A stretch of DNA of 64,000 bases from Arthrobacter castelli DSM 16402 (GCF_000430705.1 NZ_AUMN01000011.1:90295-154294), one strand, 5' to 3'; positions 31,483 through 41,650 are shown, counted from the stretch's first letter. Translations and numbers: made by a program. The notes: generated from the sequence alone by a model not told the origin.

Positions 31483-33183
31483 CTATACCGGAATGGGTTG
31501 CAGTGTATCCCCGGGTTCTGCCAACGGCTCCTTGGCAAAATGATCCTCGATGATGCCGACCAGCTTCTCCTTGCAGCTTCCGCATCCGGTCCCCGCCCGG
31601 GTGGTGCGCCCCAGCGATTCCACACTCGAGCTGCCCTGGGTCACTGCAGCTTCGATCACACCCAAAGTGGCACCGCTGCACCTACAGATAGTCGTCTCCG
31701 GGCCGGACTTCGTGGCAGCGCCTCCGGCGATATCTGTTTCGGCACCGTCGAGTCTGAACAGCGTGGATTTGTCCGGCGGAAGGTCCGCTCCGCGTTCAAA
31801 CAGCAGCACCAGTTCGGCACCGGTACGGGGCATCCCAATACAGACGAAGCCCTGAATGATGCCCGCCGCACTGACGATTTTCACGTAGCGTCCGTTTTCA
31901 GGATCAATCCATTGTGCAACCCGCCGCGGGGCAGGAAGTTCCCCTGATTGATCCGCCACGGCCTGCAGGGGGGATAAGGACTCCTCATCCCACGGCTCCA
32001 AGTCCACCGCTCCGGCCGCGGACAACTCGACGTCGCGTGCCTTCAGAAGCATGATGGGCGCCTTGGGCGCCTCCAACGGCTCGGAAATGACGGCAGCAGA
32101 TGCCCCGGAATTTACGACGCCGGCAAACGCTTCGGAGCGTATGACGCCGGCAGTCGCTCCGGCATCGACGACGGCACCAAGGTAGTTGGCCAGCCAGGAT
32201 GCCTGGTTCCACCCCGGGCCGATGAGTCCGGAAGGACCGCCCGCACCGGCGCATTCAGCACAGTTCTGCTCGCGGCAGCGGATGTCTGCACAGTCACCGA
32301 TGGCGAAAATCCGTTCCTCAGGATCTGCCGCCAGCCGGTGATTAACCCGCACCCCACGTGCCGTCTCCAACCCGCATCCGGCGGCCAGTTCGACTCGTGG
32401 CCGGACCCCACAGGAAATCAGCAGCAAATCGCCTTCCACCTCGGAGCCGTCGTCGAGCACCAAAGCCCGGAATCGCCGGCCGGGTTCATCGTGGCGCCAG
32501 GTGACGCCGGTCGAACGAGCCTTGGGCTTGAGGGTGATGCCCCGGCTTTTCAGCGTTTGAGCCAGCACAGAGCCGCCGGTCCGGTCCAGGCTCCGTCCCA
32601 GCGGGTGTGTGCCGTGGTAAACCACCGTCACGGTGGCGCCTTCCTCGGCCGCGGCGAGCGCCGCCTCCAGCCCCAGAATGCCGGCCCCCAGCACGACGAC
32701 GTGGTCCCGGCGGCGGACGGCGCACTGCAGCCGCGTGGCATCGGCCAAGTCGCGCAGGGCAGTAATCCCGGCGGGAAGGCAGACCGTGGTGGGGTCCGGA
32801 TTCAAACCGTGCAGATTCGGCACATTGGCCCGTGATCCGGTAGCCAGAATCAATCGATCGTAGGGTTCGCAGGAGCCGTCGTCGAGGGTGATCCGGCGGC
32901 GCGCGCGGTCGATATGCGTTGCCCGGCACCCGGTCCTGACGTCCGCCCCGGCCGCCTTGAGCTCGTGAGGATCCGACATTTGCATGGCGTCCCACGATGT
33001 GCGGCCCACGCCAAGGTCGGCGACCAGCACCCGGTTATACGCCGGCTGCTGCTCCGCGCCCACCACAAGCAACGAGATCCTGCCTGCTGCCAGTGCCGGG
33101 AGCAGGTCGTCGATCAGCCGCGCGGCCACGGGACCATAGCCGACGACGACCACCCGTTCAGCGGGAGTCAGTGGTGCGGTCAT
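31483..33183 (-). CDS. Assimilatory nitrate reductase electron-transfer subunit (FAD/NAD(P)-binding, BFD-like [2Fe-2S])
   Basis: 566 residues from ATG 33183, which overlaps the nasC stop (ATGA). GYGPVA at 15-20 binds FAD; LGAGILGLEAAL near 155 binds NAD(P)H; CGVRPR and IGDCAD follow as in NirB/rubredoxin-reductase-like enzymes. The C-terminus has a BFD-like [2Fe-2S] site, CRCSG near 498 and GCGSCKEKL near 535. It resembles the N-terminal half of NirB and NasB, and should pass electrons from NAD(P)H to the molybdenum subunit NasC. Confidence 0.85.
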   Translation of the reverse strand: MTAPLTPAERVVVVGYGPVAARLIDDLLPALAAGRISLLVVGAEQQPAYNRVLVADLGVGRTSWDAMQMSDPHELKAAGADVRTGCRATHIDRARRRITLDDGSCEPYDRLILATGSRANVPNLHGLNPDPTTVCLPAGITALRDLADATRLQCAVRRRDHVVVLGAGILGLEAALAAAEEGATVTVVYHGTHPLGRSLDRTGGSVLAQTLKSRGITLKPKARSTGVTWRHDEPGRRFRALVLDDGSEVEGDLLLISCGVRPRVELAAGCGLETARGVRVNHRLAADPEERIFAIGDCADIRCREQNCAECAGAGGPSGLIGPGWNQASWLANYLGAVVDAGATAGVIRSEAFAGVVNSGASAAVISEPLEAPKAPIMLLKARDVELSAAGAVDLEPWDEESLSPLQAVADQSGELPAPRRVAQWIDPENGRYVKIVSAAGIIQGFVCIGMPRTGAELVLLFERGADLPPDKSTLFRLDGAETDIAGGAATKSGPETTICRCSGATLGVIEAAVTQGSSSVESLGRTTRAGTGCGSCKEKLVGIIEDHFAKEPLAEPGDTLQPIPV

Positions 33184-35375
33184 ACCGGCTCCGTCCGCTG
33201 CGCAACAACCTGCCAGACGTCGGGCGCGGCCCCGTGCCCTGCCTCCGGTGCAATAACCCGCAGGGTCACCAGGGTCCGCTTGAACTCCGGCATCGCCGAC
33301 ACCGGGTCGACGTCGTCGCATGTCAACAGATTTGCCCTGCCGGCACCGGGGAAATGGAACGGCATGAAGACCGTATCGGGACGGATGTCGACGCTGCGCT
33401 CCACCCGGCAGCGGGCCGTTCCGGCCGGCGATGACAGTTCCACCATTTCCCCATCACCGGCGCCAATCGATGCCGCCGTCGACGGGTGGACCTGCAGCAA
33501 TGGCTCCGGAGCCGCGTCCGCCAGCTCGCGGACCCTTCTGGTTTGTGACCCGGTTTGGTAGTGGGCCAGCAGACGTCCGGTAATCAACGTCAGGACACGT
33601 CCCGCCTGCTCGACCGCGCCGGACGGGTGGACCGGATGGACCGGGTGGACCGGATGGAAGACTGCCCTGCCGTCGTCGTGCGCGAATCCGTCCAGGAACA
33701 GCCGCGGGGTGCCCGCCGAACCGGCCGGATACGGCCAGTACACGGCAGCACCGCTGTCCAGCAGCTGATAGTCGATGCCGGAATAGTCCGCCCGGCCTCC
33801 GGCAGAGGCAAGCCGGAGCTCTTCGAAAACCGTCTGCGGATCCGGGCTGAAGGCCGATGATGCGCCCAGACGCCGGGCGAGTTCGGACCAGATCCACAGC
33901 TCGCTCCTCACTCCCTCCGGGGGCTGAACGCTCTGGCGCCGCCGCAGGACCCGGCCCTCAAGGTTTGTCATTGTGCCTTCTTCTTCGGCCCACTGCGGCA
34001 CCGGAAGCACCAGCGAGGCCTCCGCGGCCGTTTCGGAGAGGAAGAAGTCGCAGACGATGAGATGGTCCAGCGACCGCAACCGGCCGGTCATCGCGCCCGC
34101 GTCCGGAGCCGACACGACGGGATTCGACCCGTGGATGAACAGTGTCCGGATGCCACCGGGCGCACCGGCTGATGCCAGCAGTTCGACGGCGGGAACGCCG
34201 GCACCCGGCAGCGAACCGGCGTCGACGCCCCATACATCGGCAACATGGCGGCGTGCACCGGGATCGTCAATACTGCGGTATCCGGGCAACTGGTCACACT
34301 TCTGGCCGTGTTCGCGTCCTCCCTGCCCATTTCCCTGCCCGGTGATGGTGCCGTAGCCGCTGTGTTCGGTGCCGGGCAGGCCGAGCAGCAGTGCCAGGTT
34401 GATGGCGGCTGTAGTGGTGTCGGTTCCGTCCGCGTGCTGCTCCACCCCGCGGCCGGTGAGCACGTAGGCACCGCGCCCCTCCCGCTTGCCACGGGAAGCA
34501 CCGGTCGCCAGCCGGTGCGCCGTTTCCCGGATTAAGGGGGCCGGGACACCGGTGATCGCTTGGACCCTCTCGGGCCAGTAGGCATTCAGAGAGCGGACGA
34601 CGGCGGCATAGCCGGACGTGCGTGCGGCGGTAAAGTCCTTGTCCCCCAGCCCCTCATGGACGACGACGTGGGCGATTCCCAGCAGCAATGCCATGTCCGT
34701 ACCCGGCGCCGGGGCGAGGTGTATCCCGCCGCCGTCGCCGGTCAATGCGGCCGTGGCCGAGCGCCGTGGGTCCACCACCATGAGCCCGCCTGCCCGCCGC
34801 GCGGATCCCAAATGCTGGACAAACGGCGGCATCGTGTCGGCAACGTTGGAGCCCAGCAGCAGGATGGTATCGGCCTCCCCAAGGTCTTCCAGCGGAAATG
34901 GCAGCCCGCGGTCCAGGCCAAAAGCCCGGTTCGCTGCAGCTGCCGCCGACGACATGCAGAACCGTCCGTTGTAGTCCACGCGGGACGTGCCCAGTCCGAC
35001 GCGGGCGAACTTTCCCAGCAGGTAAGCCTTCTCGTTCGTCAGGCCGCCACCGCCAAACAGCCCGATGCCGTCAGGCCCGGATGCCGCCGTCGTCTCCCGG
35101 GCGGCACGGGCAACATAGTCCAGGGCCTGCTCCCAGCCCACGGGATGCAATTCGCCGTCGTCGCCGCGCAGCAGGGGTTGGGTCAAGCGTTCCGGCGACG
35201 TCAGCAGGTCCGCCGCCGTCCATCCCTTGCGGCACAAGCCTCCGCGGTTGGTCGGAAACTCTGCGGGAGACACGACGGCGGCGCTATCCGGGGATTCCGA
35301 GGTCACTCGCATGGCACATTGCAGGGCACAATACGGACAGTGCGTCATATCTGTTTTCAACGGCTCAATACCCAC
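33180..35375 (-). CDS. nasC: Assimilatory nitrate reductase catalytic subunit (molybdopterin oxidoreductase)
   Basis: About 731 residues from GTG 35375 (AAAGGAC upstream); the frame is open to 35456. An N-terminal [4Fe-4S] site is formed by C13, C16, C20 and C48 (CPYCALQC, GGLCRKGW). The molybdopterin guanine dinucleotide domains follow (LLLGSNVADTMPPF, GTDMALLLGIAHVV, TGRGVEQHADGTDT, FIHGSNPVVSAP), with the C-terminal barrel TGRLLAHYQTGSQTRRV. It reduces nitrate to nitrite in the cytoplasm, feeding NirBD. An HPV-HPV-HPV-HP insert near residues 574-584 is coded by 9-bp repeats at 33622-33656. No nitrate transporter gene is present in the window. Confidence 0.9.
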   Translation of the reverse strand: MGIEPLKTDMTHCPYCALQCAMRVTSESPDSAAVVSPAEFPTNRGGLCRKGWTAADLLTSPERLTQPLLRGDDGELHPVGWEQALDYVARAARETTAASGPDGIGLFGGGGLTNEKAYLLGKFARVGLGTSRVDYNGRFCMSSAAAAANRAFGLDRGLPFPLEDLGEADTILLLGSNVADTMPPFVQHLGSARRAGGLMVVDPRRSATAALTGDGGGIHLAPAPGTDMALLLGIAHVVVHEGLGDKDFTAARTSGYAAVVRSLNAYWPERVQAITGVPAPLIRETAHRLATGASRGKREGRGAYVLTGRGVEQHADGTDTTTAAINLALLLGLPGTEHSGYGTITGQGNGQGGREHGQKCDQLPGYRSIDDPGARRHVADVWGVDAGSLPGAGVPAVELLASAGAPGGIRTLFIHGSNPVVSAPDAGAMTGRLRSLDHLIVCDFFLSETAAEASLVLPVPQWAEEEGTMTNLEGRVLRRRQSVQPPEGVRSELWIWSELARRLGASSAFSPDPQTVFEELRLASAGGRADYSGIDYQLLDSGAAVYWPYPAGSAGTPRLFLDGFAHDDGRAVFHPVHPVHPVHPSGAVEQAGRVLTLITGRLLAHYQTGSQTRRVRELADAAPEPLLQVHPSTAASIGAGDGEMVELSSPAGTARCRVERSVDIRPDTVFMPFHFPGAGRANLLTCDDVDPVSAMPEFKRTLVTLRVIAPEAGHGAAPDVWQVVAQRTEPV

Positions 35376-35643
35376 TCTGGTCCTTTCTGGACGTTGGCTT
35401 GATATTGAGCGTAGAGAAGCCAATGCACCGGCTCGTTGCAGCCCCGTAACGGCCATGTTAATTCCCCATCATGGGTTCCCGCGGCGAGTGTGAGATCAAC
35501 CCGGTTCCGGTGCCAGGACCAATACCTGGCGGTTCCATCGGCCGCGCTTCCGGGGCTATCATAGGTGGACCTTCGCCCCGATGATTGCTCAAGCGCCGCC
35601 CGACGGCGGGGATCACCACACAATTCGCCACAAGGAGTACATC

Positions 35644-36051
35644 ATGACCGCCCTTACACTCGCAGACGCCCGGACAATCATCGCAGCAGCCGAGGCCAAA
35701 GCCTCGGAAATCGGCCAGCCAATGAACATCGCAGTTGCCGACGCCGGCGGCAACCTGATTTCCCATGTGCGGATGGACAATGCCTGGATGGGCAGCATCG
35801 ACATTTCCATCAACAAGGCCTGGACCGCACGTGCCTTCGATCTTGCGACCAAAGACCTGGCCGAAAACTCCCAGTCCGGTGAGCAGTTCTTCGGTATTCA
35901 TGCCAGCAACAACGGCAAGGTGATGATCTTCGCCGGCGGCATACCCCTGACCCGCGACGGTCAAGTCGTTGGCGGAGTGGGCGTCAGCGGCGGGACGGGA
36001 GAACAGGATCAGTCCGTCGCCGAAGCCGGAGCTTCAGCACTCTCAGCTTGA
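35644..36051 (+). CDS. GlcG/HbpS family (DUF336) protein
   Basis: 135 residues from ATG 35644, with AAGGAGT upstream. It has the DUF336 pattern LTLADARTIIAAAEAKASEIG, NIAVADAGGNLISHVRMDNAW, and the C-terminal GGIPLTRDGQVVGGVGVSGGTGEQD. Family members include HbpS, a haem-binding partner of a two-component system, and GlcG. There is no signal peptide here, so it is cytoplasmic. The precise role is unknown. It is convergent with the SulP gene across a GC-rich hairpin. Confidence 0.85.
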   Translation: MTALTLADARTIIAAAEAKASEIGQPMNIAVADAGGNLISHVRMDNAWMGSIDISINKAWTARAFDLATKDLAENSQSGEQFFGIHASNNGKVMIFAGGIPLTRDGQVVGGVGVSGGTGEQDQSVAEAGASALSA

Positions 36052-36103
36052 GCATCGGGGCGGAGGTCACCAGCCGGGAATATCTTCAGTCAGCCGCAGT
36101 TCC

Positions 36104-36120
36104 GGGCCCGGACCGGGCCC
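36104..36120. terminator. GC-rich hairpin between convergent genes
   Basis: GGGCCCGG at 36104-36111 and CCGGGCCC at 36113-36120 form a near-perfect palindrome between the DUF336 and SulP stop codons. No U-tract follows, so its termination role is a guess from position. Confidence 0.4.
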
Positions 36121-36129
36121 CGAACACTT

Positions 36130-37647
36130 CTAATTGCCTGCGCCGAGTTTACCGGCGAGGCGCTCATGCATCGCTACACTCGCTTCGTTGAGCCCGACGA
36201 TCTGCACATCCTTGCCGTGCCGTTGGTACTTCTCCGACACGGCATCAAGGGCAGCGATCGTTGATGCGTCCCACAAATGCGAGGCATGCATGTCGATGAT
36301 GACCCGCTCGGGGTCTTCGGCATACCGGAACTGCGTGTAGAGATCGTTGCTGGAGGCGAAGAACAACTCGCCGTTCACCCGGTAGGTCGCGACGTCGCCG
36401 TCGTCGTCGGCCCGCACAGTCCTTTCGACGGTGACAAAGTGCGCCACCCGGCGGGCGAAGGCCACCATCGCGACGAGCACACCGACCCCGACACCGATCG
36501 CCAGGTTGTGAGTGGCAACCACGACGACGACGGTGCTGACCATGACGGTTGTCTCCGACTTGGGCATCCGCTTCAGCGTGGCAGGGTGGATGCTGTGCCA
36601 GTCGAAGGTGGCCCAGGACACGAAAATCATCACCGCGACGAGCGCCGCCATCGGGATAATTGCCACCAGATCGCCGAGCGCGACCACCAGGATCAGCAGG
36701 AAGACGCCGGCCAGGAAGGTGGAAATCCGGGTCCGGGCTCCGGATGCCTTCACGTTGATCATGGTCTGGCCGATCATAGCGCAGCCGCCCATGCCGCCAA
36801 AGAAGCCGGTGACGATGTTGGCCCCGCCCTGACCCCAGGATTCGCGGGTCTTGCTGGACCCGGTGTCGGTGATGTCGTCAACCAGTTTCGCGGTGAGCAG
36901 CGACTCCAGCAGCCCCACCATCGCCATCGCCAGTGCATACGGAGCGATGATCTGCAATGTTTCGAGAGTAAACGGCACATCCGGGATGAACAGCGAGGGC
37001 AGGCTGTCCGGAAGTTTCCCCTTGTCCCCGACCGTCGGAACGGTGATCGCAGCAGCAACCGTGATGGCGGTGATGACAACGATGGCGATCAGCGGGGCCG
37101 GCACCACGCGGGTGATACGTGGCAGCAGGAATACGATCAGCAGTCCAAGACCCACCAGCGGATAGACCGCCCATGGAACTCCGATCAACTCCGGGACCTG
37201 GGCCATGAAAATCAGGATCGCCAGCGAGTTGACGAAGCCCACCATGACGGACCTCGGAATGAAGCGCATCAATTTGGCCACGCCCAGCAGGCCGAAGACC
37301 ACTTGGATGACACCGGCCAGAATCACGGCCGCAACCAGATAGTCGAGGCCGTGGCTGGCCACCAGTGGGGCGATCACCAGTGCCACGGCTCCGGTCGCGG
37401 CGGAGATCATCGCCGGACGGCCACCCAGGAATGAGATGGTGACCGCCATAGTGAAGGAGGCAAACAATCCGACCCGCGGGTCAACCCCGGCGATGATGGA
37501 GAAGGCGATAGCCTCGGGAATCAGCGCCATCGCAACGACCAGGCCGCCGAGAACTTCGGTCTTCAGCCGGCGCGGTGACTTCAAGGTGGCGAGCACTGAC
37601 TGCCGCTCCTCAGGACTGGGCGCGGTTTTAGTGTCGACGGCGGTCAT
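36130..37647 (-). CDS. SulP family inorganic anion transporter with STAS domain
   Basis: 505 residues from ATG 37647 (GGAG five bases upstream). About ten to fourteen membrane helices begin near residue 25 ([29 protein letters not shown] is the SulP signature), and a C-terminal cytoplasmic STAS domain starts near 420 ([29 protein letters not shown]). Family members carry sulfate, bicarbonate or other anions. The substrate is not decided by sequence. It is divergent from a MerR-type regulator with a MerR-like operator between them. Confidence 0.88.
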   Translation of the reverse strand: MTAVDTKTAPSPEERQSVLATLKSPRRLKTEVLGGLVVAMALIPEAIAFSIIAGVDPRVGLFASFTMAVTISFLGGRPAMISAATGAVALVIAPLVASHGLDYLVAAVILAGVIQVVFGLLGVAKLMRFIPRSVMVGFVNSLAILIFMAQVPELIGVPWAVYPLVGLGLLIVFLLPRITRVVPAPLIAIVVITAITVAAAITVPTVGDKGKLPDSLPSLFIPDVPFTLETLQIIAPYALAMAMVGLLESLLTAKLVDDITDTGSSKTRESWGQGGANIVTGFFGGMGGCAMIGQTMINVKASGARTRISTFLAGVFLLILVVALGDLVAIIPMAALVAVMIFVSWATFDWHSIHPATLKRMPKSETTVMVSTVVVVVATHNLAIGVGVGVLVAMVAFARRVAHFVTVERTVRADDDGDVATYRVNGELFFASSNDLYTQFRYAEDPERVIIDMHASHLWDASTIAALDAVSEKYQRHGKDVQIVGLNEASVAMHERLAGKLGAGN

Positions 37648-37785
37648 GGAGCTCCGTTCGGTTGGCATGGGTGCTCGGCGCCGGAACGCCGATCAACAGG
37701 AGGACGCAACGGTGCGCCGGGAATCTACTGCGGAAGTAAACTGGGGGCCGACGGCGGAAAAAGACATCGCCAACGACCGCACCAA

Positions 37786-37803
37786 CCTTACCGTAACGTA
37801 AGG
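37786..37803. promoter_or_regulatory. MerR-type operator candidate
   Basis: CCTTAC-CGTAAC-GTAAGG is a perfect dyad with a 6-base spacer, lying 32 bases before the MerR gene and about 140 bases before the SulP gene. MerR proteins bind such dyads inside promoters. It is probably the site for the adjacent regulator. Confidence 0.55.
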
Positions 37804-37835
37804 GTTGGAACGAAATCGCAGCCTGTGGAGATGCA

Positions 37836-38234
37836 ATGAGCCCTGATTCGAACGAGCCGACCATGCACATTGGAGAGCTCGCCGAGCGAACCGGGCTGTC
37901 GTTGCGCACCATCCGCCATTACGACGAGGTCGGGCTCCTCCCCGCATCGTCCCGCACCGAAGGTGGCTTCCGCGTCTATTCCTCGAAGGACCTGGAACGG
38001 TTGATGGTGATCCGCCGGATGAAGCCGCTGGGGTTCTCGCTTGAGGAGATGTCGCGGTTGCTCGAGATCACCGACCGGCTGGCCGAACCCGGCGACGGCG
38101 CCGAGCGGGAACAGCTGCAGGAACAGTTGAAAACCTACATCGACGCCGCCCGGCACCAACGCGAGAAACTCGCCGTCAGCCTCGAACGGGCGGATGAATT
38201 CCTGCAGATCCTCGCCGACAAAGCACGCGAATGA
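37836..38234 (+). CDS. MerR family transcriptional regulator
   Basis: 132 residues. The N-terminal winged helix-turn-helix is canonical (HIGELAERTGLSLRTIRHYDEVGLLPAS...GGFRVYSSKDLERL), then the MKPLGFSLEEMSRLL helix and a coiled coil. There is no effector domain and no cysteine, so it is not a metal or redox sensor of the classical type. It may control the divergent SulP gene. It overlaps the next gene (ATGA). Confidence 0.88.
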   Translation: MSPDSNEPTMHIGELAERTGLSLRTIRHYDEVGLLPASSRTEGGFRVYSSKDLERLMVIRRMKPLGFSLEEMSRLLEITDRLAEPGDGAEREQLQEQLKTYIDAARHQREKLAVSLERADEFLQILADKARE

Positions 38235-39061
38235 ACCAGACGGTCCGGACGCGTCGCTTCATCGAACCGACACAGCCGGCAGCCCGTGCTGAGTTGCCCT
38301 CCGGCGATGTCACCGACGGCGTCGTCCGCATCGGGAACACGGTGCGGCGCCCGCACCAGCCGACGTCGTTTGCGGTGGGCGCGTATCTTGATCATCTGGA
38401 GCGGGTTGGTTTCACCGCCAGCCCGCGGTATCTCGGCCAGGACGCCCAGGGCCGGGATGTGCTGACTTTCCTTGAGGGGGACGTGGCCACCAAGGATCCG
38501 CAGCCTTGGGTCTTGACGGAGGCACTGCTGGCCTCCGTGGCCCGTTTGACCCGTGACCTCCATGACGCCTCCGCTGGGTATGATCCATCCGGCGAGCCGT
38601 TCCCGGTGAGACCGGTCCGGCAGGATCCGTTCGAACTGGTCACCCATTTGGATATCACGCCGGAGAATGTGGTGGTCCGCGACGGACAGGCGGTGGGGTT
38701 GATCGACTTTGACCTGGCCGGCCCGTCCACTTGTTTCATCGATTCATTCAACACCGCCATGCATTGGGTGAAGCTGAAGGACCCTGCCGACCTTCGGGGC
38801 GCCTGGTCCGGCGTCGACCAACTCTCCCGGCTGCGTCTTTTCGCTGACGCTTACGGGTGGCTGGACCATGAACGACGCCGGCTGCCGGACTTTGGCGCGG
38901 AGCGCGCCTGCCTGAGCTGGGAACGGATGAAGCACAATGCGCAGAACCGCGGCGGTGGCTGGGCCACGATGTGGAGCGAAGGCGTCGGCGATGTCATCCT
39001 CCGTCGTCGAACCTGGTTGCTGGCCAACGCCGACGCCATCCGCTCCGCGCTGCTCGACTAG
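38231..39061 (+). CDS. Aminoglycoside phosphotransferase (APH)/choline-kinase-like protein
   Basis: 276 residues. The catalytic loop HLDITPENVVV (H-x-D-x4-N) at about 138-148 and the metal-binding IDFDLAGP at about 157-164 are the APH-family Brenner motifs. The N-terminal lobe is short and poorly conserved. Such proteins phosphorylate small alcohols or antibiotics. Nothing in the context indicates the substrate, and drug resistance should not be assumed. It is translationally coupled to the MerR gene. Confidence 0.8.
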   Translation: MNQTVRTRRFIEPTQPAARAELPSGDVTDGVVRIGNTVRRPHQPTSFAVGAYLDHLERVGFTASPRYLGQDAQGRDVLTFLEGDVATKDPQPWVLTEALLASVARLTRDLHDASAGYDPSGEPFPVRPVRQDPFELVTHLDITPENVVVRDGQAVGLIDFDLAGPSTCFIDSFNTAMHWVKLKDPADLRGAWSGVDQLSRLRLFADAYGWLDHERRRLPDFGAERACLSWERMKHNAQNRGGGWATMWSEGVGDVILRRRTWLLANADAIRSALLD

Positions 39062-39075
39062 CGCATCAATGCACG

Positions 39076-41265
39076 TCAGTTGTTTGCAAGCACCTTCCCG
39101 GGCTTGAGTTCCAGCCGGCGCAGCAGCTGGGCGTTCAGCGCTACGACAATGGTGGAGGCGGACATCAGGATCGCCCCGGCGGCCGGAGAGAGCACGAAGC
39201 CGGCAAAGGCCAGCACCCCCGCGGCGAGCGGAACCGCGACGACGTTGTAGCCGGTGGCCCAAGCCAGGTTCTGCCACATCTTCCGGTAGCTCGCCCGGGA
39301 TAGTTCCACCATGGACAGCACGGCCCTCGGATCGTTGCCGGCCAGCACAACACCTGCCGATTCCATCGCCACGTCGGTGCCGGCACCGATGGCTATGCCG
39401 ACTTCGGCCCGTGCCAGCGCAGGGGAATCGTTGACGCCATCGCCGACCATTGCCACCTTCAGGCCGCGTTTTTGCAGTTCGGTGACCTTGGCGTCCTTGT
39501 CCTCGGGGAGCACCTCGGCGAACACCTCGTCAATGTTGAGCTTCGCGGCCACTGCATCGGCCACCTGGCGGGCGTCGCCGGTGATCATCGCGACCTTGAT
39601 GCCGCGTTCCTGCAGCGCCGCAACGGCTTGCTGCGACTCTTCGCGCACTTCATCCTCGAGGCCTATGGCCCCAATGACCTGCGCCCCCTGAATCACGTGC
39701 AGAATGGAAGCCCCACGATCCTTCCAGCCCGACGTCGTTGTGGCCAGCGCCTGCGGTTCGGGCAGCTCCAGCTCTGCGAGCATGGCCGGCCCGCCAACCG
39801 TGACCTGCTTGCCGTCCACTTCGGCCTGGACGCCCTTACCCATGGTGGATGAGAACGCGCTGGCCCGATACTTTGCCCCTCCGGGGCCACGCTGCTGTGC
39901 GGCACTGACGATGGCACGTGCCACCGGATGCTCGCTGTCGGATTCCGCCGCTGCGGCCAGAGCCAGCAACTCCTCTTCTGATACCCCATTGGTGGCCAGG
40001 AAGGTCACCGCAGGTTCCCCCTTGGTCAGGGTTCCGGTCTTGTCGAAGAGTACGACGTCGACGCGCCGCATCCGCTCCAGGGCTATACGGCTCTTGATCA
40101 ATACGCCGGCCCGTGCCGCCCGCTCGGTCGAGATGGCAATGACCAGCGGAATCGCCAGGCCGAGGGCGTGGGGGCAGGCGATCACCAGGACAGTCACCGT
40201 GCGGATGACGGCGTCATCCGGGCTGCCCAGCATGGTCCAGGCGAGGAACGTGATGATGCCGGCGACGGCGGCAAAATAGAACAGGAACGCTGCTGCCCGG
40301 TCGGCCAGTGCCTGGGCCCGGGACGATGAGGACTGCGCCTCGGCCACCAACCGCTGGATGCCCGCCAAGGCGGTGTCGTCGCCAATAGCGGACACCCGGA
40401 CCCGCAGGGTGTTATCCGTTGCCACGGTTCCGGCCACCACCGCGTCCCCCTCGGCGCGGGTCACGGTCTTCGATTCGCCGGTGATCATTGATTCATCCAC
40501 GTCGGCCTGGCCTTCGACGACCTGGCCATCGGCCGGCAGCCGGGCGCCCGGGCGCACCAAGACGACGTCGTCGGTGACCAGCTCACCCACCGCCACCGTC
40601 TCGGTCCCCTCGCCCGTGACTCGCTCAGCCTCATCAGGCAGCAGCTCCGCAAGGGCGTCGAGGGCGCCCTGGGCCGAGCCGAGGGCACGCATTTCAACCC
40701 AGTGCCCCAGCAGCATAATCGCCACCAACAGCGCCAGTTCCCACCAGAAATCGAGGGCGAAACCTCCGATTCCCAGGCTGGTGACCCAGGATGCGACAAA
40801 GGCGACCGTAATCGCCAGGGCGATCAGCAGCATCATGCCGGGCTGGCGGCGTCGAAGCTCGCTGTAACCACCGGAGAGGAACGGCCAACCGCCATAGAAG
40901 AAGATCACGGTGCCCAGCACGGGAGCGATCCAGGCCGACCCCGGGAACTGCAGCGCCGTGTATCCGAGCAGTTCGCCGAACATCGGGCTGAAGTAGACGA
41001 CCGGTACTGCCAGAACCAGCGTCAGCCAGAACTTCTGCCGGAACTGGGCCGCATGATCCCCGTGCCCGCCATGGCCTTCATGGCCTTCATGGCCTTCATG
41101 GCCTTCATGGCCTTCATGGCCAGCTTGGGCGCCATGATTTTCATGTCCGCCGTGATCACCGTGTGATTCGTGGCCCTCGTGGCCGGTTTCGCGTTCACCC
41201 GGAACCGCATCCTCGATGCTCCCGGCCGTACCCGGCGTTGAGTCTTTTCGACTGTCTTGTTCCAT
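39076..41265 (-). CDS. copB: Copper-translocating P-type ATPase, CopB type, with histidine-rich N-terminus
   Basis: 729 residues from ATG 41265 (AGGAG upstream). The first about 85 residues are His/Gly/Glu-rich, with five tandem EGH units, coded by 9-bp repeats at 41071-41115, a likely metal-binding tail in place of CxxC domains. The membrane motif is CPHALG near residue 363 (CPH group, CopB-like, often Cu(I)/Cu(II) or Ag), then DKTGTLTKGEP near 408, GDGVNDSPALA and the rest of the P1B core. It exports copper. It is transcribed with the CopZ-like gene upstream under the CsoR box at 41777-41793. Confidence 0.9.
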   Translation of the reverse strand: MEQDSRKDSTPGTAGSIEDAVPGERETGHEGHESHGDHGGHENHGAQAGHEGHEGHEGHEGHEGHGGHGDHAAQFRQKFWLTLVLAVPVVYFSPMFGELLGYTALQFPGSAWIAPVLGTVIFFYGGWPFLSGGYSELRRRQPGMMLLIALAITVAFVASWVTSLGIGGFALDFWWELALLVAIMLLGHWVEMRALGSAQGALDALAELLPDEAERVTGEGTETVAVGELVTDDVVLVRPGARLPADGQVVEGQADVDESMITGESKTVTRAEGDAVVAGTVATDNTLRVRVSAIGDDTALAGIQRLVAEAQSSSSRAQALADRAAAFLFYFAAVAGIITFLAWTMLGSPDDAVIRTVTVLVIACPHALGLAIPLVIAISTERAARAGVLIKSRIALERMRRVDVVLFDKTGTLTKGEPAVTFLATNGVSEEELLALAAAAESDSEHPVARAIVSAAQQRGPGGAKYRASAFSSTMGKGVQAEVDGKQVTVGGPAMLAELELPEPQALATTTSGWKDRGASILHVIQGAQVIGAIGLEDEVREESQQAVAALQERGIKVAMITGDARQVADAVAAKLNIDEVFAEVLPEDKDAKVTELQKRGLKVAMVGDGVNDSPALARAEVGIAIGAGTDVAMESAGVVLAGNDPRAVLSMVELSRASYRKMWQNLAWATGYNVVAVPLAAGVLAFAGFVLSPAAGAILMSASTIVVALNAQLLRRLELKPGKVLANN

Positions 41266-41335
41266 CACGCGCTCCTGAAGAGATTCACAAAAGGGCTTGG
41301 AAGAGGCCGACGGCAATGGCGTCCGCCTCGCCGGC

Positions 41336-41650
41336 TTATGACGTCGCTACCTCGTAGCCGGCGTCGGCTATAGCAGCCCGCAGCAGAGTGGAGTCCGGGC
41401 TGGAGTCTGCATCAACAGTCACGGTCGAGGTACCACCGGGAACCAGGTCTACCGAGACGCTCCTGACGCCGTCGACTTCTTCGAGTTCCTCCGTAACCGA
41501 CGAAACACAGTGCCCGCACGTCATGCCCTGCACGTGCAGCCGAATATTTCCGGTCACCGCGCTCTCGGCGCTCCCTGCGCCCGTATCGCAGCAGCTGCAG
41601 CCGGATGAGCTCTTGTCTGTAACGGGAAGTTCTGTCGGCATCTCACACAT
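41336..41650 (-). CDS. Heavy-metal-associated (CopZ-like) protein with cysteine-rich N-terminus
   Basis: 104 residues. Residues 18-21 read CSCC; residues 37-104 are a ferredoxin-like HMA domain with GMTCGHC at 42-48, the Cu(I) site of CopZ-type chaperones. The extra N-terminal cysteine cluster distinguishes it from ordinary CopZ and could bind more copper or act as a sensor. It lies 70 bases upstream of copB in the same direction and downstream of a CsoR box. A second, canonical CopZ is coded at 44856. Confidence 0.85.
   Translation of the reverse strand: MCEMPTELPVTDKSSSGCSCCDTGAGSAESAVTGNIRLHVQGMTCGHCVSSVTEELEEVDGVRSVSVDLVPGGTSTVTVDADSSPDSTLLRAAIADAGYEVATS

Noticed and set aside
34560..35402. 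Plus-strand open frame of 280 codons opposite nasC
   Set aside because: Antisense of the nitrate reductase gene, which has all cofactor motifs on the other strand.
38231..39061. Aminoglycoside resistance gene
   Set aside because: Only the general kinase motifs are present; context (MerR, SulP) gives no support for antibiotic modification.
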